From: Arthrobacter sunyaminii
GTDB lineage: Bacteria > Actinomycetota > Actinomycetes > Actinomycetales > Micrococcaceae
DNA length: 64,000 nucleotides
NCBI RefSeq assembly: GCF_018866305.1
Contig: NZ_CP076456.1
Span: forward strand, 310,001-374,000
Reading direction: 5' to 3'
This document shows, in pieces, positions 1 through 7,899 of the stretch (position 1 is its first letter; every line of letters starts with the position of its first letter). The position numbers and the translations under genes are program-made. The notes under the pieces were generated by a model, which searched no databases, was not told the DNA's origin, and saw nothing but the letters and a program-made list of their open reading frames with translations.

Positions 1-28
1 CCTGCAAAACGTACCTGAAAGCTGCCTC

Positions 29-1096
29 TTGAACCTGCTGCGCGATATGTTCCGGATCGCACCCGCCAACAATGATCATCAGGTGGCGGTGCGCTGCGGT
101 CTGGGGGTGGGGATTCCCCTGCTGCTGCTCTTGGCTTTCGGCCGGATTGACCTGGCCATCTTTGCCACCTTCGGTGCCTTTACCGGCATCTACGGCCGGA
201 ATGAGCCGCATCGGCAGCGGTTCGGCCACCAGCTGCGGGCCGGTGCGCTGATGCTCGCTGTCATCACCGCCGGAGCGCTGACCTCCCGGCTGGAGCCGGA
301 CGCGTGGGGAATCGTCCTGGGCACCACCGCGGTGGCGGGACTGGGGACACTTGGCACCGGGTTCTGGCGGCTTCGTCCCACCGGTTCACTGTTCCACATT
401 TTTGCCTACGCCGCCATCTCTTCGGTGCCGAACCAGCCGCCCGTGTGGCAGGCACTCTTGGTGGCTGTGGGAACTGTTAGCTTTTCCGTGCTGCTCGGCC
501 TGTCCGGGCGGCTCCATTCTGCGCACCGCACCCCGTGGGTGAAGCCTGAAAGGCCCCGCTTTACTGCCGCCCAGCGCAGAACCGTATGGATCGACGCGGG
601 CCTCTACGCAATCGCTGCCGCGGTTGCCGGGTCCATCGCCACGTTGATGGGCATCGGCCACAATTACTGGGCGATGGTTGCGGCAACCGTGCCGCTGGTG
701 GGGGTGGGCGTGCGCCACCGGCTCTACCGGGGCCTGCACCGCATCCTGGGGACCTTTGCCGGGCTGGTGCTGACCGCACTGATTCTGCTGCCAGGGCTGG
801 AACCGTGGCAAATGGTCGTCGTGATTGCGCTGCTGCAGTTTGGGGCGGAAATGCTTGTGGTCCGGCAATATGCACTGGCCCAGGTGGTCGTCACGCCGCT
901 GGCACTGGTCAGCACCGAGCTGGCGCATCCGAGCAACTCGGCGTTGCTGATCAAGGACCGGGCAGTGGAGACGGTTATCGGAGCGGCAGTGGGAATGGTC
1001 ATGGTCCTGATCATTCACTTGCACAGCCGGCGCACGCGTCGCCGTGCGCATCCGGAAGCGGCTTCGGGGCAGCTGCCGTCCGCGAGCCGTCCCTAG
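29..1096 (+). CDS. FUSC-family inner membrane protein
   Basis: Integral membrane protein of about 355 residues with two blocks of hydrophobic helices (about residues 25-165 and 190-335) separated by a hydrophilic linker rich in Arg and Pro. This is the layout of FUSC/aromatic-acid-exporter-like proteins. The stretch GHNYWAMVAATVPLVG in the second block resembles the FUSC_2 core. The C-terminus is a basic cytoplasmic tail. The first usable codon here is a TTG at 29, but the frame is open to the window edge, and an in-frame ATG lies at 47, so the true start may be upstream, at 29 or at 47. Members are assigned to efflux or envelope roles; substrate unknown. Confidence 0.75.
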   Translation: MNLLRDMFRIAPANNDHQVAVRCGLGVGIPLLLLLAFGRIDLAIFATFGAFTGIYGRNEPHRQRFGHQLRAGALMLAVITAGALTSRLEPDAWGIVLGTTAVAGLGTLGTGFWRLRPTGSLFHIFAYAAISSVPNQPPVWQALLVAVGTVSFSVLLGLSGRLHSAHRTPWVKPERPRFTAAQRRTVWIDAGLYAIAAAVAGSIATLMGIGHNYWAMVAATVPLVGVGVRHRLYRGLHRILGTFAGLVLTALILLPGLEPWQMVVVIALLQFGAEMLVVRQYALAQVVVTPLALVSTELAHPSNSALLIKDRAVETVIGAAVGMVMVLIIHLHSRRTRRRAHPEAASGQLPSASRP

Positions 1097-1100
1097 GGTT

Positions 1101-1158
1101 CCGGCCGCTACAGACGGCCCCGGCCGCTACAGACCGGGCCCCGGCCCGCTACAGGTCG
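1101..1158. repeat. Three degenerate ~20-nt tandem repeats
   Basis: Three successive copies of a unit beginning ccggc(c)cgctacag lie at about 1101, 1120 and 1141, between two convergent genes. The last copy runs into the 3' end of the leftward gene. Role not evident; it may contribute to transcription termination. Confidence 0.4.
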
Positions 1159-2021
1159 AGGTTCAGGCCGCGGACGGCAATCAGCTCGTTGCGGATGCGC
1201 CGGTCCAGCTCATGCTCCGAAAGCGTTTGGGATCCGCCGTGGGCGCGCAGGTACAGCAGGGCATCCAGCCTCAGGACACGCCAGTCGCGTTCGCCGTGTT
1301 CATCGCCGGCCTCCCCTGCGCGGTGGATTTCCCGGTCATACAGGTTGGGTTCATTCAGCTGGCGCTGCAGCAGTTCCGCGGCCAGCTTGGCCTTCAACGG
1401 ATCGCTTTCCGCTGCGTCTCCGGCGCGGACAGCCTGCGCATAGGCGGCTGAAGCTTCTTCGTCGCCCGCTTCATGGGTGATATGCGCGGCCAGGGAGAGG
1501 GCCCCCTGGATCCAGTTCCACCGGCCAAAGTTGCCGTCAAAGGGCAGCCCCGTGATGATGTTGCAGACCTGCAGGGCGTTTTCGGCGTCGTCCAGGTCCA
1601 CGTACAGGGTGTGTGCCAAATCCCGGACGTCCTGCAGGTTGCTTCCGGACTTCACATTCAGTCCACGGCCGAGCCGTGCAGCCACTTCCTGGACACGGTC
1701 CGCATCCGGGTGCGCAGCGGCGGCCGCAGCAACGACTGCGGCGTAGTCCTCCTCCTCCACCGGTGCCACCCGGACCGCGTCCGCCGGAGAACCGGACGGT
1801 GCCGGTGCCTGGACACGCACGGAGGAGCCGTAGGCCAGGCGCAGCGTCATGCCGTCTTCGAGAACAAGGAGAACCAGGGCGGGCACGCCGAAGTCGTCAT
1901 TCTCCACGGAGCTGTCCTTCACCGGAGCCAGTGAGGTGCTTTCATGCACCGGAATTTGCCCGGGTGCAAGCAGCTCGGCATTGACCCGGAATGTGTAAGA
2001 CTCCGGCTGGCTCTCAGGCAT
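1149..2021 (-). CDS. Conserved hypothetical protein (DUF6707-like)
   Basis: Soluble protein of 290 residues with no signal peptide or membrane segment. The start chosen is the ATG at 2021, which has an AAGGAA ribosome site a few bases upstream; longer readings of the frame run into the neighbouring gene. The N-terminal half (about 1-95) is beta-rich and ends in a low-complexity Pro/Ala linker. The C-terminal half is helical, with Trp/Gly landmarks (DGNFGRWNWIQGALSLAAH) and TPR-like Ala-rich helices. I recall similar Micrococcaceae proteins labelled DUF6707, but I cannot confirm this here. No function is known. It is probably transcribed with the Nudix-like gene just upstream. Confidence 0.6.
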   Translation of the reverse strand: MPESQPESYTFRVNAELLAPGQIPVHESTSLAPVKDSSVENDDFGVPALVLLVLEDGMTLRLAYGSSVRVQAPAPSGSPADAVRVAPVEEEDYAAVVAAAAAAHPDADRVQEVAARLGRGLNVKSGSNLQDVRDLAHTLYVDLDDAENALQVCNIITGLPFDGNFGRWNWIQGALSLAAHITHEAGDEEASAAYAQAVRAGDAAESDPLKAKLAAELLQRQLNEPNLYDREIHRAGEAGDEHGERDWRVLRLDALLYLRAHGGSQTLSEHELDRRIRNELIAVRGLNLDL

Positions 2022-2082
2022 AGCAGATTCCTTCTCTTCGCAGCAGTCGGCCCTCAGTATATAAAGATGCTGTAACGGGTAC

Positions 2083-2622
2083 TCAGCGGCCCCAGCTGGC
2101 CGACGCCAGTGCCTGCCGCAGCAGGTCACCGCGTCCCCCCGCAAACTCTGCATAAATGTCGGGGCTTAGCGCTTCCTCGGGCGTCAGCCAGGACAGTTCC
2201 AGGGCGTCCTGCCGGGGGTCGCATTCACCGGTGACGGGGATCAGGTAGGCCAGTGCGACGGCGTGCTGGCGCTCATCGGTCAATCCCGACTGGGAGGGGG
2301 AGGGGAAATACTCGGCCACGGCAAACGGAACCAGCGCCGGCGGCAGCTGGGGCAGGGCCATCGGGCCAAGGTCCTTTTCCAGATGGCGCAGCAGTGCGGC
2401 GCGAATGGTTTCCCGGTACATCACGCGTCCGGAGACAAAGGTCCGGACCATCTTGCCCTCGGCAGTGGCCTGCAGCAGCAGGCCCACTTCCGTGACGTAA
2501 CCCAGGGGATCGCAGCGAACCGGAACGGCTTCGACATAGACCATCGGAAGCCGTTGCCTCGCCTCGCTGAGCTCATCTTCTGAAAGCCAGCCGGGATAGG
2601 GGTCAGGGGTACGAACACTCAT
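2083..2622 (-). CDS. NUDIX-fold protein with degenerate Nudix box (DUF4916-like)
   Basis: Protein of 179 residues. The segment GRVMYRETIRAALLRHLEKD fits the spacing of a Nudix box (G-x5-E-x7-R-E-U-x-E-E-x-G). However, the Glu after Arg is His and the metal-binding EE pair is Lys-Asp, so ordinary pyrophosphohydrolase chemistry is doubtful. This matches the actinobacterial NUDIX/DUF4916 type. The acidic C-terminal part (LELSWLTPEEAL) resembles the end of Nudix domains. It lies 61 bp upstream of the DUF6707-like gene on the same strand, and diverges from the YdeI-like gene at 2738. Confidence 0.65.
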   Translation of the reverse strand: MSVRTPDPYPGWLSEDELSEARQRLPMVYVEAVPVRCDPLGYVTEVGLLLQATAEGKMVRTFVSGRVMYRETIRAALLRHLEKDLGPMALPQLPPALVPFAVAEYFPSPSQSGLTDERQHAVALAYLIPVTGECDPRQDALELSWLTPEEALSPDIYAEFAGGRGDLLRQALASASWGR

Positions 2623-2737
2623 AGAAGTGTTTTACCGCAAACCGGGGAACGCGCTCAGCCGACGCGCGGCGCTTTGGCCCTCGGCTGAACTGCCGAAGGT
2701 ACTTTTGCCCGGTGCGGGACCGGTTTACGCTCTGAGG

Positions 2738-3385
2738 ATGACCAGCAGCGACCCGCGGCCGCCACCGCCAAAATCACGGCCGAAGCCGCCGCCGAAGCCG
2801 CCGCTGCCCGAGCTGCTCCTCCCGCACGCGGAGGCATGGCGCACGTGGCTGGCAGCTCATCATGCAAGCTCGCCCGGGGTGCAGTTGATTCTGGGACGAA
2901 AGGGCGGGACCGTAACAAACCTGTCCTACGCCGGAGCACTGCAGGAAGCGTTGTGCTTTGGCTGGATTGACGGACAGGCCAACAAACGCGACGGCGAAAG
3001 CTACCTTCAACGGTTCACTCCGCGGGGCAAGCGCAGCATCTGGAGCCTGCGCAACGTGGGATACGTGGAACAGCTGGAAGCTGAAGGCAGGATGCAACCG
3101 TCCGGGCGCGCCGCCGTCGAGCAGGCAAAAGCCGACGGCCGCTGGGACAAAGCCTATGCGGGGCCCGCTACAGCTGTGATGCCCGCGGACCTGGTGGCTG
3201 CGATTGCCGCGGTGCCCGAGGCGCAGGCAACGTATGACATCTTGAACTCCCAAAACCGGTATGCATTGTTTTTTCGGCTCAGCACGCTGAAGACTGCTGC
3301 CGCACGGGAACGCAGGATTGCTGCCGTCGTCCAAATGCTGGCAGACGGCGAGACCCCCTATCCGCAGCGGCGCACGCCGCCCTGA
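2738..3385 (+). CDS. YdeI/OmpD-associated family protein
   Basis: Soluble protein of 215 residues. After a Pro/Lys-rich N-terminus (about residues 5-25) comes the family core: a helical start (AWRTWLAAHH), a VQLILGRKGG strand, then the signature EALCFGWIDGQ and RFTPRGKRSIWSLRNV typical of YdeI-like proteins. It ends with the helical bacteriocin-protection-like region (LNSQNRYALFFRLSTLKTAA). The ATG at 2738 is used because upstream codons in this frame lack similarity to the family. YdeI homologues have been linked to cationic peptide tolerance in enterobacteria; the role here is unknown. Confidence 0.75.
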   Translation: MTSSDPRPPPPKSRPKPPPKPPLPELLLPHAEAWRTWLAAHHASSPGVQLILGRKGGTVTNLSYAGALQEALCFGWIDGQANKRDGESYLQRFTPRGKRSIWSLRNVGYVEQLEAEGRMQPSGRAAVEQAKADGRWDKAYAGPATAVMPADLVAAIAAVPEAQATYDILNSQNRYALFFRLSTLKTAAARERRIAAVVQMLADGETPYPQRRTPP

Positions 3386-3539
3386 GCCTGTCGTGCCCGG
3401 GTCCCCATACCTCTGTGGTCCCCATGTGTCCGCGCACTCTTGTCTTTGGAAAATGCCCGCGGGACTCTTGAATGCAAGCAACACTGAGCAAGCCCGCGGC
3501 AGTTGAGCCTTGCTGCGGCAAATCTGCGGAGGACCATCA

Positions 3540-4412
3540 ATGTGTCGTCTCTTTGGCATGCACGCCGGTAAAACCCCCGTCAAAGCCACCTTCTGGCTCC
3601 TCACGGCGCCGGACAGCCTGTCCCGGCAGAGCCGGCGGGAAGCTGACGGATTCGGGATTGGAACCTTCGACGGCGAGGGGCGGCCGGTGGTGGATAAAGC
3701 TCCGATAGCAGCCTACGAGGACAAGGCCTTCGCCGCGGAAGCCCGGGATCTGTCCAGCACCACGTTCCTCGCCCATGTGCGGTATGCCAGCACCGGCGGC
3801 AACCTGTTGGTGAACACCCATCCCTTCGAGCAGGACAACCGCCTGCTCGCCCACAACGGCGTGGTGGAGGATCTGGACCGGCTCGAGGCGCGGCTGCGGC
3901 AGCTTGGCGTGATGGACCTGGTGAAGGGCGATACCGACAGCGAGCGGGTCTTCGCCCTGATCACGGCGGAGGCGCGCAGCAACGGGGGCGACGTCGAAGC
4001 GGCCATCGTCTCGGCGCTGGCGTGGGTGGCGGAAAACCTGCGGCTTTTCGCGGTGAACATCATCCTGACCACCGGGTCGGACGTGTGGGCGGTCCGGTAT
4101 CCGGACACGCACCCCCTCTATGTCCTGGAGCTCGCCGGATCCGAGCCCCACGCGGGGATGCGCACACAGCGGATCAGCGTGCACAGCCAGGAAATGGCCG
4201 AAGGCCGGCGGCCTGCGGTGCTGCTGGCCACAGAGAAAATGGACGACAATCCCAAGTGGCGGCTGATGGACTCCGGCGAGGTCCTGCACATCGATCCGTC
4301 ACTGAAGGTTCACAGCAGCAATCCGCTGCCGCCTGAACCCCGGTATCGGTTGACGCTGGCTGATCTGGATGTCACGGCTGCGGCGTCACAGCAGCCCCTG
4401 AAGGTTGGCTGA
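3540..4412 (+). CDS. Class II glutamine amidotransferase (Ntn-type)
   Basis: Protein of 290 residues beginning Met-Cys-Arg-Leu-Phe-Gly, so Cys2 becomes the N-terminal nucleophile after Met removal, as in class II (GATase_4/YafJ/EgtC-like) amidotransferases. Further family landmarks are ADGFGIGTFD, FLAHVRYASTGG, NTHPFEQ and LLAHNGVVED. The ATG at 3540 is fixed by the Cys2 requirement and by a GGAGG site just upstream; an in-frame start 30 bp earlier would bury the Cys. It presumably hydrolyses glutamine or a gamma-glutamyl amide. No synthase partner is adjacent, so the acceptor is unknown. It converges on the GH76-like gene with only 7 bp between. Confidence 0.82.
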   Translation: MCRLFGMHAGKTPVKATFWLLTAPDSLSRQSRREADGFGIGTFDGEGRPVVDKAPIAAYEDKAFAAEARDLSSTTFLAHVRYASTGGNLLVNTHPFEQDNRLLAHNGVVEDLDRLEARLRQLGVMDLVKGDTDSERVFALITAEARSNGGDVEAAIVSALAWVAENLRLFAVNIILTTGSDVWAVRYPDTHPLYVLELAGSEPHAGMRTQRISVHSQEMAEGRRPAVLLATEKMDDNPKWRLMDSGEVLHIDPSLKVHSSNPLPPEPRYRLTLADLDVTAAASQQPLKVG

Positions 4413-4419
4413 GCACGTC

Positions 4420-5544
4420 TCAGCCGTGGCCGCGCCGGACCCTTGCCGCCGCCTCCAAAATAATCCACGCTGACAGCTGGGTAGAGAGGCCGACGCCGGT
4501 TCCACCCGGATAATGCCGTTCGGCCGCCTCCAGCGGATGCGGAGAGAAGACCGTCCGCTGCCCCCGCTTTGTCCGTCCTGCCCAGAGCGCTTCAGCCGTG
4601 GCGCTGACCATCGCGGCGGCCTGTTCCCGGTGGCGTTCCGGCAGGGTCGGAGACACTGCGGCCAGGGCAAGATATCGGGCCAGGATGCCGGTGAATAAGC
4701 CGGCATCACCGGTGCCGTGGGTGACGAGTACCGCTGTGCCGGAGTGGGTGAGCACCCGGTGAACCGCATCGATGAGCTGGGCTGCCCGGGCCAGGTTTGC
4801 CGGACCGCCCAGTTCCAGCAGGGCGCCCAGGACCGGGCCCTGGTTGTAGGAAAAGACAGCCCGTTCCACCACCGGATCCGCCGTGGTTCCTCCCGCCTTG
4901 ATGCCGTCGAGGTACAGTCCCGTTTCGGCATCCAGGAGGCTGGAGTTGAGCCAGTCAATCAGGGCCTGGGAGCGCTCTCGTTCACCGCTGCGGGCAAAGT
5001 GCAGCGCGGCCGGCCCGGTGGCCGGTGTGTTCTTGAAGGTCCGGCGCCGGTTCCAGTACAGCCCGCCGCCAAACTCCATGGTGTGGGCCGAGCGCAGGGC
5101 CTCCGTCAGTGCAGCCAGCATCCGGGGATGGCGCCGTGCCGCGGGCAGGCGGGGAGCTCCGCCGTCGTCGGACCGCCGTACCGGCCGGGAGGGAAGGAGG
5201 GCATCGAAGCGGGCCACAGCCAGGGCCAGCCAGGCCATGTCGTCGAAATACCAGTTGGTGGCACGCAACCCGTTCCGCAGCCGAATGGTGCGGATGAGCT
5301 GGTGGGCCTGCCCGACGGCGTCGGGAGCTCCGCGCAGCGCTGCGTCAACCAGCGCATCCACGTAGTGGGCCTGCCACCAGTAATGCCACGGCCCGGGCAG
5401 CAGGCGACGCGGGGCCGGGCTTTCGACGGCGGCCAGCCTGGTTCCCGGAAGCCCCAGCAGCGGGCGGGCGAAGGCGGCAGCAACAGACGCCGCCGCGTCA
5501 TCGGCGCGGGCTTGGATCTCGTGCAGCGGTTGCTCGGACAGCAT
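4420..5544 (-). CDS. Glycoside hydrolase family 76-like protein
   Basis: All-helical protein of about 374 residues. NWYFDDMAWLALA (about residues 96-108) carries the paired Asp of GH76 alpha-1,6-mannanase-like enzymes; other landmarks are GGGLYWNRRRTFKNTPATGPAA and the VFSYNQGPVLGALLELGG helix. Known GH76 enzymes are secreted or surface-bound, but here there is no signal peptide, so the protein looks cytoplasmic. The ATG at 5544 is preferred to a GTG at 5553. Substrate specificity cannot be read from sequence; an (alpha)/(alpha) toroid acting on mannan-like or intracellular glycans is a reasonable guess. Confidence 0.7.
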   Translation of the reverse strand: MLSEQPLHEIQARADDAAASVAAAFARPLLGLPGTRLAAVESPAPRRLLPGPWHYWWQAHYVDALVDAALRGAPDAVGQAHQLIRTIRLRNGLRATNWYFDDMAWLALAVARFDALLPSRPVRRSDDGGAPRLPAARRHPRMLAALTEALRSAHTMEFGGGLYWNRRRTFKNTPATGPAALHFARSGERERSQALIDWLNSSLLDAETGLYLDGIKAGGTTADPVVERAVFSYNQGPVLGALLELGGPANLARAAQLIDAVHRVLTHSGTAVLVTHGTGDAGLFTGILARYLALAAVSPTLPERHREQAAAMVSATAEALWAGRTKRGQRTVFSPHPLEAAERHYPGGTGVGLSTQLSAWIILEAAARVRRGHG

Positions 5545-5699
5545 GCGAACCACCCTAGCCCCGTGAGGTCTGCCGTCACAGTTAAAGCGGCTGCGGCTGG
5601 CCGGGGAAATCAGCGCGAAGATGCGATGTGTGCCGGATCACAGTAGGCTCAAGTGGCGCCGCCGCAGGGGCAGGCGCAAACTTTGACGCAGGAGTACGG

Positions 5700-6473
5700 A
5701 TGGACATTTCAGGGGCATCGGCAGTTGTTACCGGGGGCGCTTCCGGGCTGGGACGGGCTACGGCCCGGAGGTTGTACGACGCCGGAGCGTCAGTGATCCT
5801 GGTGGATCTGCCCTCCTCGGGCGGCCTGGCATACGCTGCTGAGCTGGGCGACAACGCCCACTTTGTTCCCGGTGATGTCACTGACCCCGAACAGATGGCA
5901 GCAGCGGTGGAAGCCGCTATGAACGCCGGACCGCTGCGTGTGGCTGTCAACTGTGCAGGCATCGCGACCCCCGGCAAGGTGCTGGGCCGCAACGGTGTAC
6001 TGCCGCTGGAGGACTTTGCCCGCGTGATCCAGGTGAACCTCATCGGCACGTTCAACGTCAGCAGGCTCGCCGCTCAGGCCATGGCGGAGACTGAACCAGT
6101 GGAGACCGGCGGCACGTCCGAGCGCGGCGTCATCATCAACACCGCGTCCGTCGCAGCTTTCGACGGACAGATTGGCCAGCCGGCCTATTCCGCTTCCAAG
6201 GGCGGGGTTGCAGCCATGACGCTGCCGCTCGCCCGGGAGCTTGCCCGCCACCTGATCCGCGTGGTCACGATTGCCCCCGGGATCTTTGAGACCCCCATGA
6301 TGGCGGGTCTGCCGCAGGAAGCCCAGGACTCCCTGGGGCAGCAGGTGCCCCATCCGTCCCGTTTGGGGCGGCCGGACGAGTACGCCGCACTGGCTGCGCA
6401 CATTATCGAAAACCAGATGCTCAACGGCGAAACCATCCGCCTGGACGGCGCCATTCGGATGGGACCGCGCTGA
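5700..6473 (+). CDS. SDR-family 3-hydroxyacyl-CoA dehydrogenase (HADH2-like)
   Basis: Short-chain dehydrogenase of 257 residues. It has the N-terminal TGGASGLG cofactor motif, an early Asp in ILVDLPS favouring NAD, the NCAGIA motif, and the YSASKGG catalytic Tyr/Lys. The C-terminal [14 protein letters not shown] region matches type II 3-hydroxyacyl-CoA dehydrogenases (HSD17B10-like). An AGGAG site precedes the ATG at 5700. The acyl-CoA dehydrogenase gene starts 2 bp after the stop, so the pair likely forms one operon acting on the same branched or aromatic acyl-CoA pathway. Confidence 0.82.
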   Translation: MDISGASAVVTGGASGLGRATARRLYDAGASVILVDLPSSGGLAYAAELGDNAHFVPGDVTDPEQMAAAVEAAMNAGPLRVAVNCAGIATPGKVLGRNGVLPLEDFARVIQVNLIGTFNVSRLAAQAMAETEPVETGGTSERGVIINTASVAAFDGQIGQPAYSASKGGVAAMTLPLARELARHLIRVVTIAPGIFETPMMAGLPQEAQDSLGQQVPHPSRLGRPDEYAALAAHIIENQMLNGETIRLDGAIRMGPR

Positions 6474-6475
6474 TT

Positions 6476-7735
6476 TTGTTGGCTGCAGATGAAGGAAGAC
6501 AGCCCGGTGCTGCGGGGCTCCCGGATGCCGATTTTTATGCGTTCGAGGACCTGCTGAGCCAGCGCGAACAGGAAAAGCTTGCCGAGCTGCGCACCTTTTT
6601 GGCGGCCGAGGTGGCTCCGTATGCCGGGCAGTGGTGGCAGGACGCGTACTTCCCTGCCGAGCTGTTGCCCAAGCTGGCGGCGCTGGAACTGTCCACTCCG
6701 GTGCAGCAGGGCTACAGCCCGCTGTTTGCGGGGTTGGTCATTGCGGAAATGACCCGGACAGATACCTCGATCGCCACATTCTTCATGGTTCACCATGATT
6801 TGTTCGTGGAAGCCCTGCACGCCTTCGGGTCCGCAGAGCAAAAGGACCGGCTGCTGGCCGACGCGATGGCACTTCGCATCACCGGAGCCTTTGCCCTGAC
6901 CGAACCGGAGCACGGCTCCGACGTTGCCGGCGGGATGGAAACCACGGCGGTCCGGGACGGGGATGCCTGGCTCCTCAACGGCAGCAAACGCTGGATCGGC
7001 AACGGAACTTTCTGTAACTACATGCTGTTGTGGGCACGGGAACCCGGAACCGGCAAGGTGCGGGGCTTCCTGCTGGATGCTTCGCTCCCGGGTGTCCACC
7101 GCACCCGGATCGAGAACAAGACGGCGCTGCGGACCGTGCAGAACGCGGACATTACCCTGACGAATGTCCGGGTCAGCGAAGATGACCGGCTTGCGGGAAT
7201 CGATAGCTTTGAGGACATCAAACACCTCCTGCGCGGCTCGCGCATCATGGTCGGCTGGCAGGCGGTGGGGGCGCAGCTCGCAGCCGTAGACGTTTCCCGG
7301 GCGTATGCCGTGGAACGCCAACAGTTTGGCCGCCCGCTGGCCTCGTTCCAGCTGGTTACCGAACAACTGGTGCGCATGCTGGGAAACACCGTGGCCAGCA
7401 CCGGGATGCTGGCCCGGGTGTCCGAGCTGGAACGGGGAGGTTATCCCTCGGAGGCGGGCAGGAGCGGTCCGGGAACCGGCGATGGGGAAGCGGGGGTGCG
7501 CGGATCCGACGGCGGCATGGCGCAGGCCGCTTTGGCCAAGTCCTATGCCAGTGCCAAGATGCGCGAGACCGTGGCGCTGGGGCGCAGCATCCTGGGCGGC
7601 AACGGCATTGTGACCGACCACCGGATGGCAAAGATCTTCGCCGATGCTGAAGCCATCTATACCTACGAGGGAACCTACGAGATTAACTCCCTCATTGTGG
7701 GCCGGGACATTACCGGAATTTCGGCGCTGCGCTAG
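6476..7735 (+). CDS. Acyl-CoA dehydrogenase (glutaryl-CoA dehydrogenase-like)
   Basis: Flavin-dependent acyl-CoA dehydrogenase of 419 residues. ALTEPEHGSDVAGG and WLLNGSKRWIGNGTF are FAD/substrate-binding signatures, ERQQFGRPLASFQL is the family helix, and the C-terminal IYTYEGTYEINSLIVGR carries the catalytic-base Glu position and resembles glutaryl-CoA dehydrogenases. A Gly/Ser-rich insertion (about residues 320-346) sits between two C-terminal helices. No ATG is available near the start; a TTG at 6476 or 6479, directly after the SDR stop, is used, implying translational coupling. It probably oxidises the acyl-CoA whose product the SDR handles. Confidence 0.82.
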   Translation: MLAADEGRQPGAAGLPDADFYAFEDLLSQREQEKLAELRTFLAAEVAPYAGQWWQDAYFPAELLPKLAALELSTPVQQGYSPLFAGLVIAEMTRTDTSIATFFMVHHDLFVEALHAFGSAEQKDRLLADAMALRITGAFALTEPEHGSDVAGGMETTAVRDGDAWLLNGSKRWIGNGTFCNYMLLWAREPGTGKVRGFLLDASLPGVHRTRIENKTALRTVQNADITLTNVRVSEDDRLAGIDSFEDIKHLLRGSRIMVGWQAVGAQLAAVDVSRAYAVERQQFGRPLASFQLVTEQLVRMLGNTVASTGMLARVSELERGGYPSEAGRSGPGTGDGEAGVRGSDGGMAQAALAKSYASAKMRETVALGRSILGGNGIVTDHRMAKIFADAEAIYTYEGTYEINSLIVGRDITGISALR

Positions 7736-7899
7736 GGCGGGCTGGCTCTTCCATGGGGCTGGCTCTGCCATGGGCCGGGCAGGGATCAGGCCGTCGACGA
7801 ACCAGCCCGATCCGCCGGGGACGCGGCCTGCGCGGCAGCTGTCCCCGGCGGAGACCCCGCATCCCTGGCGGAGACCCGCATCCCCGGGAACCCCGGGCG

